Shown here piece by piece: positions 37,179 to 47,391 of a stretch of DNA of 64,000 nt. This DNA comes from Paraburkholderia sp. PGU19 (GTDB taxonomy: Bacteria; Pseudomonadota; Gammaproteobacteria; Burkholderiales; Burkholderiaceae): positions 930,001-994,000 of the forward strand of contig NZ_AP023181.1 of NCBI RefSeq assembly GCF_013426915.1, written 5' to 3'. The position numbers and the translations under genes were made by a program. The notes beneath the pieces are model-generated. The model worked only from the letters and a program-made list of their open reading frames with translations. It was not told the origin of the DNA and searched no databases. Position 1 is the stretch's first letter; every line of letters begins with the position of its first letter.

Positions 37179-38912
37179 ATGACGTTTCTCAACACTCTCA
37201 AGATTGGTCCGCGTCTCGGCGCGGGCTTTGGAATTGTGCTGCTTCTGCTGTGCGCGATCGGCGGCGTTGGCTTGCTTCAATCGTCGCGTATCTATGACGG
37301 CACCCGTCGGATCGGCAATGACTGGCTTCCCAGCGTCGAAACGCTCGGCACGCTGCGCAGCCATGCGGACGACGTGCGCCGCCTGTCGCTGCGTGAATTG
37401 CTGAGCACCGACGCAAACCAGGTGCGCGCCACGCGCGCTCAGCACGCGGATGCCGTGAATGCTTTCGCGTCGTCGCTGAACGCCTATTCGAAGCTGATCT
37501 CGTCGCCCGAAGAGCAGCAGCTTTACGACAGCATCAAATCGTCGTGGGCCAGCTATCTCGAAGTCGACGCGAAAATCGAAAAGCTGATCGACGCCGGCGA
37601 AGCGAGCGCAGCCGAAGCGCGGCAAGTCGCGGCGGGCGACGGGTCGACGCGCTTCACGGCGACGCTCGATCAGATCGACAGCGACATCAAGCTGAATCAT
37701 CAGGGCTCGGTCGATGAAGTCGCGAAAGCGCAAGACGCTTTTCAGAGCGCGCGCATCTGGACCGTCGCGCTGTCGGCGCTCGCGTTGCTTGTGGGCGCGT
37801 TCATCGCCGTCGTTATCACGCGATCGATCGTCGGGCCGCTGCGCCGTTCCGTCGACGTGGCCGAGACCGTCGCGCGCGGCGATCTGACTGCGGCGATTCA
37901 CGTCGAGGGCGCGGACGAACTGAGCCAGTTGCTCGGCGCGCTGCGCAACATGAATGAACGTCTGCAGGATACGGTGAGCCGCGTGCGTTCGAGCAGCGAA
38001 AGCATCGCGACGGGCTCGTCGCAAATCGCCGCGGGCAACACTGACCTGAGCCAGCGCACGGAAGAACAGGCCGCATCGCTCGAAGAAACGGCCGCGAGCA
38101 TCGAAGAGCTGACGGCAACCGTCAAGCAGAACGCGGAGAACGCGAGCCAGGGCAACGCGCTGGCGGCGCGCGCGTCGGAAACGGCGGCGCGCGGCGGCGA
38201 GGTCGTCAGCCGCGTAGTCGATACGATGCACGGCATCTCGACGAGTTCGCAGCAGGTGGCGCAGATCATCTCGGTGATCGAAGGGATCGCGTTCCAGACC
38301 AATATTCTCGCGCTGAATGCGGCCGTCGAAGCGGCACGCGCGGGCGAACAGGGCCGCGGTTTCGCGGTCGTCGCGGGCGAGGTCCGCACACTCGCGCAGC
38401 GCAGCGCGGCAGCGGCGAAGGAGATCAAGGATCTGATCGGCGAATCGGTGAGCCGCGTGAACAGCGGCACCGCCCTCGTCGACGAGGCGGGCCGCACGAT
38501 GGGCGAAATCGTGCAGTCAGTGCGCCAGGTGTCCGATCTGATGGGCGAGATCAGCGCGGCGTCGGGCGAGCAGCATCGCGGCATCGAGCAGGTCAATGTC
38601 GCGATCTCGCAGATGGACGAGGTGACGCAGCAGAACGCAGCGCTCGTCGAACAGGCTTCGGCCGCGACGCAGTCGATGGCGTCGCAGGCGGCGACGCTGC
38701 GTGAACTCGTGTCGGTGTTCAGGCTGCCGGGCGGGCAGCAGGCAAACGCGATGAGCGCTTCGCCCTCTTCCCCGAAAGCTGTCGCGCGTGCCGCCGTGGC
38801 TGTGCCCAGGAAGACGATGAACGCGGCTTCTGCAAAACCGCGCGTCGCTCAGTTGCCGAATGCAGAAAAAGCGGCCACGAGCCGCGCCGAAGCCGATTGG
38901 GAGACGTTCTGA
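37179..38912 (+). CDS. Methyl-accepting chemotaxis protein with C-terminal CheR-binding tail
   Basis: A 577-residue transducer with a first transmembrane helix (about 12-34), a four-helix-bundle periplasmic domain, a second helix (about 190-212, [20 protein letters not shown]), a HAMP domain and the signalling hairpin with the tip [21 protein letters not shown]. It ends in ADWETF, close to the xWxxF pentapeptide (NWETF) that tethers CheR and CheB in high-abundance receptors. The start is the ATG at 37179, where the hydrophobic N-terminus begins. The sensed ligand is unknown. Confidence 0.92.
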   Translation: MTFLNTLKIGPRLGAGFGIVLLLLCAIGGVGLLQSSRIYDGTRRIGNDWLPSVETLGTLRSHADDVRRLSLRELLSTDANQVRATRAQHADAVNAFASSLNAYSKLISSPEEQQLYDSIKSSWASYLEVDAKIEKLIDAGEASAAEARQVAAGDGSTRFTATLDQIDSDIKLNHQGSVDEVAKAQDAFQSARIWTVALSALALLVGAFIAVVITRSIVGPLRRSVDVAETVARGDLTAAIHVEGADELSQLLGALRNMNERLQDTVSRVRSSSESIATGSSQIAAGNTDLSQRTEEQAASLEETAASIEELTATVKQNAENASQGNALAARASETAARGGEVVSRVVDTMHGISTSSQQVAQIISVIEGIAFQTNILALNAAVEAARAGEQGRGFAVVAGEVRTLAQRSAAAAKEIKDLIGESVSRVNSGTALVDEAGRTMGEIVQSVRQVSDLMGEISAASGEQHRGIEQVNVAISQMDEVTQQNAALVEQASAATQSMASQAATLRELVSVFRLPGGQQANAMSASPSSPKAVARAAVAVPRKTMNAASAKPRVAQLPNAEKAATSRAEADWETF

Positions 38913-38958
38913 ATCGCCGCGCTTCCGGTGGCTATACGTGATGCGCGCCGTTTGATCT

Positions 38959-40335
38959 TCACTTGTGCGTGACGGGCAACAGCTTCATCCCAGCGGGCCG
39001 CTCTTGCGCCGCATTCGCCGTCACGCTTGCCGCCACATGTGTCGGCATAGTCTTCGCCCCGCCGCTCGCGCGGCTCGCCAGCATCGCGCACACGCGGCTC
39101 GCGCCGATTGAGCCCGCGACCGCGAACACCACCGGGAACAGCATGTCGTGCCCAAGGTGCGTGAACTCGGCGACCAACACGATCGCCGTGATCGGCATGT
39201 TCATCGACGAAGCGAGAAACGCCGCTGCGCCGACCAGCGCAAACGCGCCGGACGGCACGCTCGCGCCGATCAGATTCCACGCGCCGCCGAGCACGATGGC
39301 AAGCAACGCGCCCACCGTCAGCCCCGGCGTCAGCAGGCCGCCATGCGCGCCGACGCGCAGGCTGCTCGCGCTCACGGCAACCTTCAATACGAGCAACGCC
39401 GCCGCGAGCCCAATGCTCAACTGACCGTCGAAGCCAAGCTGCGCGGTGCCCTTGCCGTTGCCGAGCAATTGCGGAAAGTGCACGGCGAGCAAACCGATCA
39501 CGGCGAAGTTCAGCACGTTGAGCGGAATCATCAGCCAGCCAGCGCCCGGCGCGGCATTGCGCGCGCGATCCATGAAGCGCGAAAACGCATAGGCGGCAAT
39601 GCCGAACACAGGCCCCGCCGCCACCGACCACGCAACCAGACTGCCGCTCAGCGCGAACGACGGAATCGCGTATTGCGACTCGTCGCCGAGTCCCATCCAC
39701 GCGACCACAGCGGCGATCACCGACGTCACGAGCGCAATCGCGACCGTGGTCGCATCGAACGTGACGAGCAGCACTTCGAGCACGAACACCGCGCCGCCGA
39801 GCGGCACGTTGTACACGGCGGCGAGGCCGGCGCCCGCGCCGCAGGCGATCATCACGCGCGTTTCGTTCGCTGACAGGCCCGCGACGCGCGCCAGCCAACC
39901 TGCCACCAGCGAGCCGACTTCGCGCGGCGCGACCTCGCGGCCCAACGGCGAGCCGAGCGCGACGGTCACGATCTGCAGCAGCGCATGCGCGAGCGTGCTG
40001 AGCATCGGCATGCGGGTGTCGGGCGATTGCACCGCCTGCTTGATGCTGACGAGCGGACGGCCGAAGCGGCGCACGGCCCACCAGCCGGACCCTGCGATCA
40101 GACCGCAGATCGCCATGACGATCACCCGCCGTTCGGGCGATGCGCCGTCGACGCCTTGCAGAAAGCTTTCGCCGCCGACGATCACATTCGTGCTGTAGCC
40201 GTACGCAATGTGCTGGACGGCGTGCAGCAGCAGCGCGAGCAGCATGCCGCCGAGGCCCGCGCCAACGCCCGTCAGTAGGGTGACGACGGCGAGGCGGACC
40301 AGTGATTTGCGGTCGAGGGTGATGGGAGGCGGCAT
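38959..40335 (-). CDS. ClC-type chloride channel/transporter, divergent
   Basis: A 458-residue membrane protein with about ten or more hydrophobic segments. The motif GREVAPREVGS (about residues 135-145) corresponds to the ClC GREGP motif, whose glutamate gates anion passage; that glutamate is kept. In AVYNVPLGGAVFVLEVLLV (about 175-193) the second glutamate of the E. coli pair, used for the proton path, is replaced by valine. This suggests a channel-like or otherwise unusual member; it is inference from a by-eye alignment. It converges on the MCP gene. Confidence 0.85.
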   Translation of the reverse strand: MPPPITLDRKSLVRLAVVTLLTGVGAGLGGMLLALLLHAVQHIAYGYSTNVIVGGESFLQGVDGASPERRVIVMAICGLIAGSGWWAVRRFGRPLVSIKQAVQSPDTRMPMLSTLAHALLQIVTVALGSPLGREVAPREVGSLVAGWLARVAGLSANETRVMIACGAGAGLAAVYNVPLGGAVFVLEVLLVTFDATTVAIALVTSVIAAVVAWMGLGDESQYAIPSFALSGSLVAWSVAAGPVFGIAAYAFSRFMDRARNAAPGAGWLMIPLNVLNFAVIGLLAVHFPQLLGNGKGTAQLGFDGQLSIGLAAALLVLKVAVSASSLRVGAHGGLLTPGLTVGALLAIVLGGAWNLIGASVPSGAFALVGAAAFLASSMNMPITAIVLVAEFTHLGHDMLFPVVFAVAGSIGASRVCAMLASRASGGAKTMPTHVAASVTANAAQERPAGMKLLPVTHK

Positions 40336-40926
40336 GACGGCGCTGTGCGATGGGACGGGGAAGCGCCTACTTTAGGGTTTTCCCGTAAATTCATCAAACG
40401 ACTTTATCTACTTAATTGATGATTCGCACGACTGTGTGAACAGCACTGTGGGGCGCCGCAAGTCACTCCCGGTGACGTACCAAACCTTCCGCACCGCGCC
40501 TGCAAACGAAATTGATTTAACTGGTTTGTCAAAGCGCCTTGAAGTAGCCGGCGCAAAGAATGCACTCGGCGTCATGGCGCCATTCCACCATCTTCCAGAT
40601 ATTTGCATTACTAAGCATTGAACTGGAAAAGCCCGATCACCACGCTTCAAAACGCTCTGCAAACACATCACCGAACCTCGCGATCACCCAGCTCCGTAGC
40701 GGTTTCCGGCGACATGCCCCATTTCACACCGAACAAAAACGAAAGTAAGAGCAATGCAAATGTATGTAATAGGTCGGTAAGGAATGTTTCGCGATTACGC
40801 AATATGCGAATGATTCAATCCCGTTGCTTCATCTCCACCTTGAAGTGAGCTTGCAATTCCACCAATAAAAACCCAGCAACTCCACGCACAACGGAGCGCT
40901 GAACGGCAATCTGGAGCCCCCGAGAA
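40336..40926. other. 591-bp intergenic region, AT-rich, no gene supported
   Basis: It is the shared upstream region of the ClC gene (minus) and phosphoesterase gene (plus). It is lower in GC than its neighbours. A minus-strand frame at 40408-40671 has no ribosome site and is not called. No PhoB-box match was seen by eye upstream of the phosphoesterase. Confidence 0.5.
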
Positions 40927-42759
40927 ATGCTTTACAGAACAATATTACCCAGCGCGATAGCGGTAGCAGCGCTGTTGACCATCGCCGCGTGCGGCAGCAA
41001 CTCGCACAACAACACGACAACATCGACCACGCCCGTCGTTTCCGCGCAAGACGCCCTGGCGACCGCGACGCCCATCAAGCACCTCGTGGTGATCTTCGGC
41101 GAGAACGTCTCCTTCGACCACTATTTCGCAACCTATCCGAGCGCAAAGAACGTGGCGGGCGAGCCGGCGTTCACCGCAGCGACCGGCACCCAAACGGATA
41201 TCGCCACGCTCGCCGCCGCTGGGCTGACGGGCGCGGCTAACCCGAACGCGCAGGCGACCTCGCCCAACATCGTCGCCGCGACGGTCAACGGCCAGACGAC
41301 CGCGCCGCCGACGCTTGGCGCAGCGCTGACCACGACCACTGCGCAACCGTTTCGCCTCGACCGTTCCCAGGCGAACACGAAGAGCCAGAACCACAGCTAC
41401 GCGCCTGAACAACTCGCCGATGACAACCTGAAGATGGACGCGTTCCCGCTCTTCACGTCGGCCAGCTCGATCATTGCAGGCAGCACAGGCCAGTTTGGTT
41501 CGTCGGCGCAGGTGCTCGGCTATTTCGACGGCAACACGGTCACCGCGTACTGGAACCTCGCACAGAACTTCGCGATGAACGACAACGCCTGGACCGACAC
41601 GTTTGGTCCGTCGACGCCGGGCGCCATCGAAGTGATCTCGGGCCAGAATCAGGGCGTGACGGTCACGCCCAATCCGAAGAACCCGACCGTCACGACGAGC
41701 AACAATGCGATTCCTGACGGACAGGGAAGCTTCACGATGATCGGCGACCTGGATCCGACCACCGACACCTGCACGGCCGCCGCGCAAACCGCCACTTCCG
41801 GCCCGACGGGCATGATGGGCGGCAAGAACATCGGCGATCTGCTCAACGCTTCGAACATCACGTGGGGCGGCTTCATGGGCGGCTTCAACCTGCAGACCGT
41901 CAACGCGAACGGTACGACGGGCTGCCTGCGCTCGACGTGGTCGGACGTGCTTGGCAGCGCGCCGGCTGACTATGTCCAGCACCATGCCTGGTTCCAGTAC
42001 TACGCCTCGACGGCCAATCCGACGCACCAGCGTCCGACCTCGACCGCGATGATCGGCTTCACCGAGCCGACGCTCGACAATACGGCCACGCCGGTTCACC
42101 ACCAATACGACACGGATGACTTCTTCGCGGCTGTGCAGGCGGGCAACTTCCCGTCGGTCAGCTTCCTGAAGGCGCCCGCAATCGGCGACGGCCATCCGGG
42201 CAATTCGGACCCGCTCGACGAGCAGGCATTCGTCGTGAAGGTCACGAACTTCCTGCAGCAGCAACCTGACTGGAAGAACACGCTCGTCGTGATCGCCTAC
42301 GACGACTCCGACGGCTGGTACGACCACGTTACACCCGCCATCACGAGCTCGTCGTTCGATACCACGCTCGTCACCCACGTCGGCACGGCAACCTTTACGG
42401 GCGCCGACCAGTTGTCGGGCCAAGGCCAATGCACCAGCTCGGGCGCGACGCAGCCGCTCGGCATCAATGGCGGTGTGGTCAACGGCCGTTGTGGTCCGGG
42501 TACACGGACGCCGTTCCTTGTGGTTTCGCCGTGGGCAAAACAGAACTATGTTGACCACACGCAGATCACGCAGGCGTCGGTCGTCAGGTTCATCGAAGAC
42601 AACTGGCTCAGCGGCAAGCGGCTCGGCGCGGGTTCGTTCGACGCAACGGCCGGCGATATCCGCAGCATGTTGAACCTGACTGGCGCGGGCAACACCCCGA
42701 CCGTCTTCCTCGACCCGGTGGTTGGCACGAAGCTCGCCGCTGCGCCGGCGACCAACTAA
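40927..42759 (+). CDS. Phosphoesterase family protein (acid phosphatase/phospholipase C-like), lipoprotein
   Basis: A 610-residue exported enzyme of the PF04185 family. The signal peptide ends in a lipobox-like IAAC (Cys at about 21), so it is probably anchored in the envelope. The catalytic region begins KHLVVIFGENVSFDHYFATY (about residues 54-73), where ENxSFDHYF supplies metal ligands and the nucleophile. LVVIAYDDSDGWYDHV near residue 460 supplies further ligands. Homologues include AcpA-type acid phosphatase and phospholipase C. It releases phosphate from extracellular phosphomonoesters or phospholipids. A diheme peroxidase gene follows, past a terminator hairpin. Confidence 0.9.
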   Translation: MLYRTILPSAIAVAALLTIAACGSNSHNNTTTSTTPVVSAQDALATATPIKHLVVIFGENVSFDHYFATYPSAKNVAGEPAFTAATGTQTDIATLAAAGLTGAANPNAQATSPNIVAATVNGQTTAPPTLGAALTTTTAQPFRLDRSQANTKSQNHSYAPEQLADDNLKMDAFPLFTSASSIIAGSTGQFGSSAQVLGYFDGNTVTAYWNLAQNFAMNDNAWTDTFGPSTPGAIEVISGQNQGVTVTPNPKNPTVTTSNNAIPDGQGSFTMIGDLDPTTDTCTAAAQTATSGPTGMMGGKNIGDLLNASNITWGGFMGGFNLQTVNANGTTGCLRSTWSDVLGSAPADYVQHHAWFQYYASTANPTHQRPTSTAMIGFTEPTLDNTATPVHHQYDTDDFFAAVQAGNFPSVSFLKAPAIGDGHPGNSDPLDEQAFVVKVTNFLQQQPDWKNTLVVIAYDDSDGWYDHVTPAITSSSFDTTLVTHVGTATFTGADQLSGQGQCTSSGATQPLGINGGVVNGRCGPGTRTPFLVVSPWAKQNYVDHTQITQASVVRFIEDNWLSGKRLGAGSFDATAGDIRSMLNLTGAGNTPTVFLDPVVGTKLAAAPATN

Positions 42760-42843
42760 GCCGACGCGCGTCCCGCCCCGTTCCACTCTTCACCAGCTAA
42801 GGCCGGCGAAATTGGCAGCGGGACGCCAGATAACTCGAAGTGG

Positions 42844-42882
42844 GTCGAGCCAGCGCGGCAACGTGCTGGCTCGACGTCTTTT
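42844..42882 (+). terminator. Intrinsic terminator/attenuator between phosphoesterase and peroxidase genes
   Basis: GTCGAGCCAGC and GCTGGCTCGAC form a perfect 11-bp stem (42844-42854 with 42865-42875) with a 10-nt loop. GTCTTTT follows directly, and TTATTTTTT a few bases further. The end is only about 27 bp before the peroxidase ATG, so it could limit or attenuate transcription of the second gene. Confidence 0.82.
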
Positions 42883-42908
42883 CCGGATTATTTTTTGCCA
42901 TCATCGCC

Positions 42909-44351
42909 ATGAGCTCTCCAAACTCCGCATTGCCGCCCTCACTGCCTGCCGGCGATCCCTCGCGCCAAGCGAGCGCCAAACGACGGCTTTTGCGAGTACT
43001 CGGCTGGACCGTTGCCGCCGTCGCGGCCGGCTGCGCGGCCATCATCGCCTATGCGGCAATCTATCCGGAGCGGATGCCTCTTGCGATCGGCACCATCGTC
43101 GAAGACATCACCGGCGCGAATCCGCAGCCGGTCGCGTTACATGTTCCGCCGAGCCAGCCGCTGAGTGCGGTTGCCCTGCTCGGCAAGCAGATTTTCAATG
43201 ACCCGTCGCTTTCTGCGTCGGGCAAGCAGTCGTGCGCGTCGTGCCACAGCCCTGAGCATGCGTACGGGCCACCGAACGACCTGTCCGTACAGCTCGGCGG
43301 TCCGCATATGACAGACGCGGGCTACCGGCCGCCGCCGTCGCTTGCGTACCTGTACCGCCAGGCGCCGTTCTCGATCGGCCCCGATCAAAACGACACGGAC
43401 GCCGCGCCCGTCACGCTGGATCAACTGGCCACGGCAGCAAGCGGCACGCAACGCGCGGTGAAAACGGCTGGCGTTGCGCCCGCGGCACCCGCACTCGTCC
43501 CGCAGGGCGGCCTGTTCTGGGATGGCCGCGCGAGCACGCTGCAGGATCAGGCGATCGGCCCGATGCTGAATCCCGTCGAAATGGCCAACAAGAGCACCGG
43601 CGAGGTCGTGCACAAGCTGCTAAATGCGAAGTATCTCGACCAGTTCAAGCAGCTGTTTGGCGACCGGATCGTCAACCAGCCCGATCTGCTCGTCGACGAG
43701 GCGATGTTCGCGGTGGGACGCTACCAGTTCGAAGACCCGTCCTTCCATCGCTTCACGAGCAAGTACGACTACTGGCTCCAGGGCAAGGCACGCCTGACGC
43801 AAGCGGAGATGCGCGGCTTGCGCCTGTTCAACGACCCCGACAAGGCAAACTGCGCGGGATGCCATCTGAGCAAGCCGACGGCCGACCATTTGCCGCCGCT
43901 CTTCACCGACACGCAATACGAGGCACTGGGCGTGCCGCGCAATCGTGATCTGGCCATCAACAAGGACCGGAATTTCTACGACATGGGCGTCTGCGGTCCC
44001 TTCCGTGAAGACGCAGCTGCGCTAACGCAATACTGCGGGATGTTCCTGACGCCGACATTGCGCAACGTCGCCACGCGACACGCCTTTTTCCACAACGGCG
44101 TCTACCACGACCTGAAGCAGGTGATGGACTTCTATAACCTGCGCAATACGAGTCCCCAAAAGATCTATCCGCTCGATGCAGCAGGCAAGCCGGAAAAGTA
44201 CGATGATCTTCCCGCGAAGTACCACGCGAATATCGACGTCGCCGACGCGCCGTTTGACCGCAAACTGGGCGACAAACCTGCGATGACCGGCGATGATATC
44301 CAGGACATCATTGCGTTCATGAACACGCTGACTGACGGTTACAAGCCCTAG
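42909..44351 (+). CDS. Diheme cytochrome c peroxidase/MauG-like protein
   Basis: A 480-residue protein with an N-terminal membrane anchor (LLRVLGWTVAAVAAGCAAIIAY) and two c-type haem motifs, CASCH near residue 108 and CAGCH near residue 314. The pattern matches the CcpA/MauG family: LGKQIFNDPSLSASGKQSCA, then RGLRLFNDPDKANCAGCHL, then AFFHNGVYHDLKQVMDFYNL, which contains an axial-ligand region. It reduces hydrogen peroxide in the periplasm or oxidises a partner protein. The ATG at 42909 is preferred; a GTG at 42840 would make the terminator hairpin part of the coding region. The ribosome site is weak. Confidence 0.9.
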   Translation: MSSPNSALPPSLPAGDPSRQASAKRRLLRVLGWTVAAVAAGCAAIIAYAAIYPERMPLAIGTIVEDITGANPQPVALHVPPSQPLSAVALLGKQIFNDPSLSASGKQSCASCHSPEHAYGPPNDLSVQLGGPHMTDAGYRPPPSLAYLYRQAPFSIGPDQNDTDAAPVTLDQLATAASGTQRAVKTAGVAPAAPALVPQGGLFWDGRASTLQDQAIGPMLNPVEMANKSTGEVVHKLLNAKYLDQFKQLFGDRIVNQPDLLVDEAMFAVGRYQFEDPSFHRFTSKYDYWLQGKARLTQAEMRGLRLFNDPDKANCAGCHLSKPTADHLPPLFTDTQYEALGVPRNRDLAINKDRNFYDMGVCGPFREDAAALTQYCGMFLTPTLRNVATRHAFFHNGVYHDLKQVMDFYNLRNTSPQKIYPLDAAGKPEKYDDLPAKYHANIDVADAPFDRKLGDKPAMTGDDIQDIIAFMNTLTDGYKP

Positions 44352-44444
44352 CCCTGCCATCGCTCGCGGCGGGCAACGTCGCGCGTATCTGCATGCTTCA
44401 TCAAAGCAATGAAGTTTGCAGGTGCGCGCGACATAAGCCGAACG

Positions 44445-44987
44445 CTACTTCAGGAATACGTATCGCGCGAAATACGGCGAACTGCCCGCCTGATGCTCAC
44501 GCACACAAGGCTCGGAAGGTGACACGCCGCCTGCTGTGTCGAGCCGCTGCACGAATCGCACGCCAGACAAAGTGCCTTCGGCGGTACTGTGCGTTTCGAG
44601 CAGCAGTTGTGGAATGCTGTTCGGACTCGCACTCGGCGCCTGAGCAATCATGCGACCGACGATCCTGCTGCCATCGGCCGCCTGCCAGGACGGGCCCGCA
44701 CCATGTTGGATCGACGCCTGGCCTGCGCCGTCATAAAGCGTGGCTTCCGGATGCTGGAACACCCAGCCCAGATGATGCGCACTGTCGAACTCGCAGGAAT
44801 ACATCTGCACACCTGTTGCCGTCGTAACGGCGAACGGCTGGGCGCCGGAAGGCATCAGCGAAGGTGGCGTTGCATCGGCGGCGTTCGCCGCGAATGGTGA
44901 CATCAGAACGATGCAACCTAACGCTGCCTGCACGCCGGTGCACATTGCGCGAATGGCGTTGCTGGAGTACGAGCGGAAAGGAAACAT
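44445..44987 (-). CDS. DUF3455-like exported protein
   Basis: A 180-residue protein with a signal segment (about 17-36, ALGCIVLMSPFAANA), then the DUF3455 pattern: GAQPFAVTTATGVQMYSCEF, HHLGWVFQHPEATLYDGAG and GPSWQAADGSRIVGRM. DUF3455 proteins are secreted or periplasmic and of unknown role. The start may be the ATG at 44987 or an internal one at 44945. It converges on the peroxidase gene. Confidence 0.84.
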   Translation of the reverse strand: MFPFRSYSSNAIRAMCTGVQAALGCIVLMSPFAANAADATPPSLMPSGAQPFAVTTATGVQMYSCEFDSAHHLGWVFQHPEATLYDGAGQASIQHGAGPSWQAADGSRIVGRMIAQAPSASPNSIPQLLLETHSTAEGTLSGVRFVQRLDTAGGVSPSEPCVREHQAGSSPYFARYVFLK

Positions 44988-45122
44988 GATAGCGATCCGG
45001 ATAGAGGAGTATCGGTGACGTTTTCTGTGGTTTTCCTTACCAGAACAGCCGGGCGTGGAGGCTTATTCCATCGAAATCGCGCGTCGGTGTACCCGGCGAC
45101 GGGAGAACCGGCGCAATCGATT

Positions 45123-46529
45123 TCACACCTCACGCGGCAACACCAACTCCGCTTCAAGCCCACCCGTCGCACGATTGCGCAGCGTCAGCGTTCCGCCATG
45201 CGTCGCCGCGATGCTCTGCGCAATCGTCAACCCTAGCCCGGTGCCACCGCTCGCACCCGTTCCATCCGCGCGCGCCGCATTCCCGCGAACATACGGCTCG
45301 AACACGCGTGCCAGTATCGTTTGATCGGGAATACCGGGGCCGTTGTCGCGGATCGCGACACGCACCGCGCTTCCATCATCGACAACAAGAACACAAGCCT
45401 CGCCGCCATAACGAATCGCGTTATCGAGCAGATTCTGCAAACAGCGCTTCAGGTTGCGCGGATAACCCGCGACAGGCCGCGCCGCCCGCCCTTCCACCGT
45501 GACCGCGTGCCCCGCCTCACGCGCATCTTCAGCCAGCCCTTCGAGCATCGAATCGAGATCGATCTCGTGCCGCGCTTCCGTCACTTCGATGCCTTGCACG
45601 GCATCGAGCGTTGCGCGCACCATCGCCTCCATGTCGTCGAGATCGCCGCGCAGTCGATCGCGCCATTGCGCGTCGGGCAACATCTCCACACGCAGACGCA
45701 GTCTCGTCAGCGGCGAGCGCAGATCGTGCGACACGGCAGTCAAAAACCGCGCGCGCCCGGCAAAGCTCTCCGTCAGTTGACGCTGCATCGAATTGAACGA
45801 GATCGCCGCGCTGCGCACTTCGAGCGGACCGCTGACGGGCAGCGGCGCCCGATAGATATTGCGGCCGAGCGCATCGGCGGCTCGAGCGAGATCGCGCAGC
45901 GGCTGAACCGCAAAGCGCACGGCGACGAACGCCAGCACGCAGATCGCCACGAAGCGAAGCAGATAGATCCTGACGAGATAGTCGAACACGAGCGAGCCCG
46001 GCTCGCTCAGCATGCCCGCCTGCCCTTCATTAGCCTGCACGTCGAGCCACCTGCCATCGGGCAGCTTCATCTGCACGTGAAAGTCGCCCGTCGGCATACG
46101 CGAATCGAAGAGGCTCAGGATGCCCTTGTGCTTATGCTCTTCGTCATGCAGTTCGGCATCGATCAGACGCACGTCGATCGGCTCGCCAAGACGTCTGCGG
46201 ATCACGCCCGTAATCAGATCGCTGACCGTGCGTTTCGCAAGCGAGGTTTGCTGCACGGGCTGCGGCGCATCGGCCCATTGCAGACGGTAACGCGCATCCG
46301 ACAGTTGCGTCACGATCGCATCGCGCGCCGCTGCATCGGGCGCGTGCTGCAGCAGCCGGACCGTGTCGGCGAGACGGCTCGCGAACAGACGCGCGGGAAT
46401 TTCGAGCGTGCGGTTGTCGTGCGTTTCGAACCAGATCGTGCTGGTAAGCAATTGCCCGGCGAACATGCCGACGGCGAGAATCATCACGAGCCGTCCAAAC
46501 AGCGAATCGGGCCAGGGGCGCAGTTTCAT
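45123..46529 (-). CDS. Two-component sensor histidine kinase (OmpR/EnvZ-type)
   Basis: A 468-residue inner-membrane kinase. A first transmembrane helix (about 8-28) and a second (about 182-205) enclose a periplasmic sensor domain. HAMP is followed by the H-box FLTAVSHDLRSPLTRLRLRV with the phospho-accepting histidine near residue 255. The N-box LLDNAIRYGG and G-boxes DNGPGIPD and GGTGLGLTIA complete the ATPase domain. It lies 13 bp after the response regulator stop in the same operon. The signal is unknown; the divergent iron or haem importer suggests metal or envelope status, without proof. Confidence 0.94.
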   Translation of the reverse strand: MKLRPWPDSLFGRLVMILAVGMFAGQLLTSTIWFETHDNRTLEIPARLFASRLADTVRLLQHAPDAAARDAIVTQLSDARYRLQWADAPQPVQQTSLAKRTVSDLITGVIRRRLGEPIDVRLIDAELHDEEHKHKGILSLFDSRMPTGDFHVQMKLPDGRWLDVQANEGQAGMLSEPGSLVFDYLVRIYLLRFVAICVLAFVAVRFAVQPLRDLARAADALGRNIYRAPLPVSGPLEVRSAAISFNSMQRQLTESFAGRARFLTAVSHDLRSPLTRLRLRVEMLPDAQWRDRLRGDLDDMEAMVRATLDAVQGIEVTEARHEIDLDSMLEGLAEDAREAGHAVTVEGRAARPVAGYPRNLKRCLQNLLDNAIRYGGEACVLVVDDGSAVRVAIRDNGPGIPDQTILARVFEPYVRGNAARADGTGASGGTGLGLTIAQSIAATHGGTLTLRNRATGGLEAELVLPREV

Positions 46530-46542
46530 CGTGCGGCGGCCC

Positions 46543-47256
46543 TCATGCTTCGAACGCGACGTCGGCGACCAGCATGTAGCCCTCGTTGCGCACCGTGCGG
46601 ATCAACGCGGCGCTGCGCGCGGCGTCCTTTAGATGATGCCGCAGACGGCTGATGCACACGTCGATCGAACGGTCGAGCGGCGTGCGCTCCTTGCCGAACA
46701 CATGGTCGAGCAGGAAATCGCGCGATAGCGGCCGGTTCGGGTGATCGAGCAGCGTGCGCAGCGTCCGGTAGTCGGAGCCGCCAAGCGACACGACTACGCC
46801 TTCTGGCGACAGCATCTGCTTCATCCGCGTATCGAGCTTCCAACCAGCGAAGCTGACGAACGCGGCGGCATCGGCGGGAAGTGCGCCCGGGATGCTGCGC
46901 GCGCGGCGCAACACCGACTTGATCTTCGCCACCAGTTCGCGAGGATCGAACGGCTTGGGCAGGTAATCGTCGGCGCCCATTTCGAGGCCGAGTATGCGGT
47001 CGAGCAAGCCGCCGCGGGCGCTCAGGATCACGATCGGCATGCCGCGCTCGCGGCGCAGCTCGCGCGTGAGTTCGAGTCCGTCCTCGCCGTCGAGCATCAG
47101 GTCGAGCACGACGAGATCGATCTGCGACGTCTTGATGATCTGCTTCATCTGCGCGCCGTTGGTGGCCGTCGTCGCCTGATAGCCCATGCTGCGCAGATAG
47201 TCGCCGAGCAGCTGGCGAATGTTCGGGTCGTCATCGACGACAAGTATGTGGTCCAT
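46543..47256 (-). CDS. OmpR family response regulator
   Basis: A 237-residue regulator. The receiver domain has the acidic pocket VVDDDPN, the phospho-accepting aspartate in LVVLDLMLDGEDGL (about 52) and the conserved lysine in YLPKPFDPREL. Residues about 130-230 form the winged-helix DNA-binding domain (LDHVFGKERTPLDRSIDVCI). The ATG at 47256 begins the receiver fold; an upstream frame to 47328 adds no domain. It is the first gene of the operon with its kinase and is divergent from the iron or haem ABC operon. Confidence 0.95.
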   Translation of the reverse strand: MDHILVVDDDPNIRQLLGDYLRSMGYQATTATNGAQMKQIIKTSQIDLVVLDLMLDGEDGLELTRELRRERGMPIVILSARGGLLDRILGLEMGADDYLPKPFDPRELVAKIKSVLRRARSIPGALPADAAAFVSFAGWKLDTRMKQMLSPEGVVVSLGGSDYRTLRTLLDHPNRPLSRDFLLDHVFGKERTPLDRSIDVCISRLRHHLKDAARSAALIRTVRNEGYMLVADVAFEA

Positions 47257-47391
47257 CAAAAGCTCTTTTTTTCTTCCACTCAGCCCGCATTGTCCGCATT
47301 GCAACGGGGAAAAAACGGCCCAACACATTCCATTACAAAAGTGCGCCGTTTCAACACATCGCCATTACATCTCGTGGCTAAAGTGGCGCTC

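Noticed and set aside
40408..40671. Minus-strand 87-codon frame upstream of the phosphoesterase
   Set aside because: Although its end (KVWYVTGSDLRRPTVLF) looks protein-like, no ribosome site or neighbour supports it; left uncalled.
40945..42786. Long minus-strand frame (613 codons) opposite the phosphoesterase
   Set aside because: It is the antisense shadow of a strongly matched gene and is extremely arginine-rich, a typical artefact in high-GC DNA.
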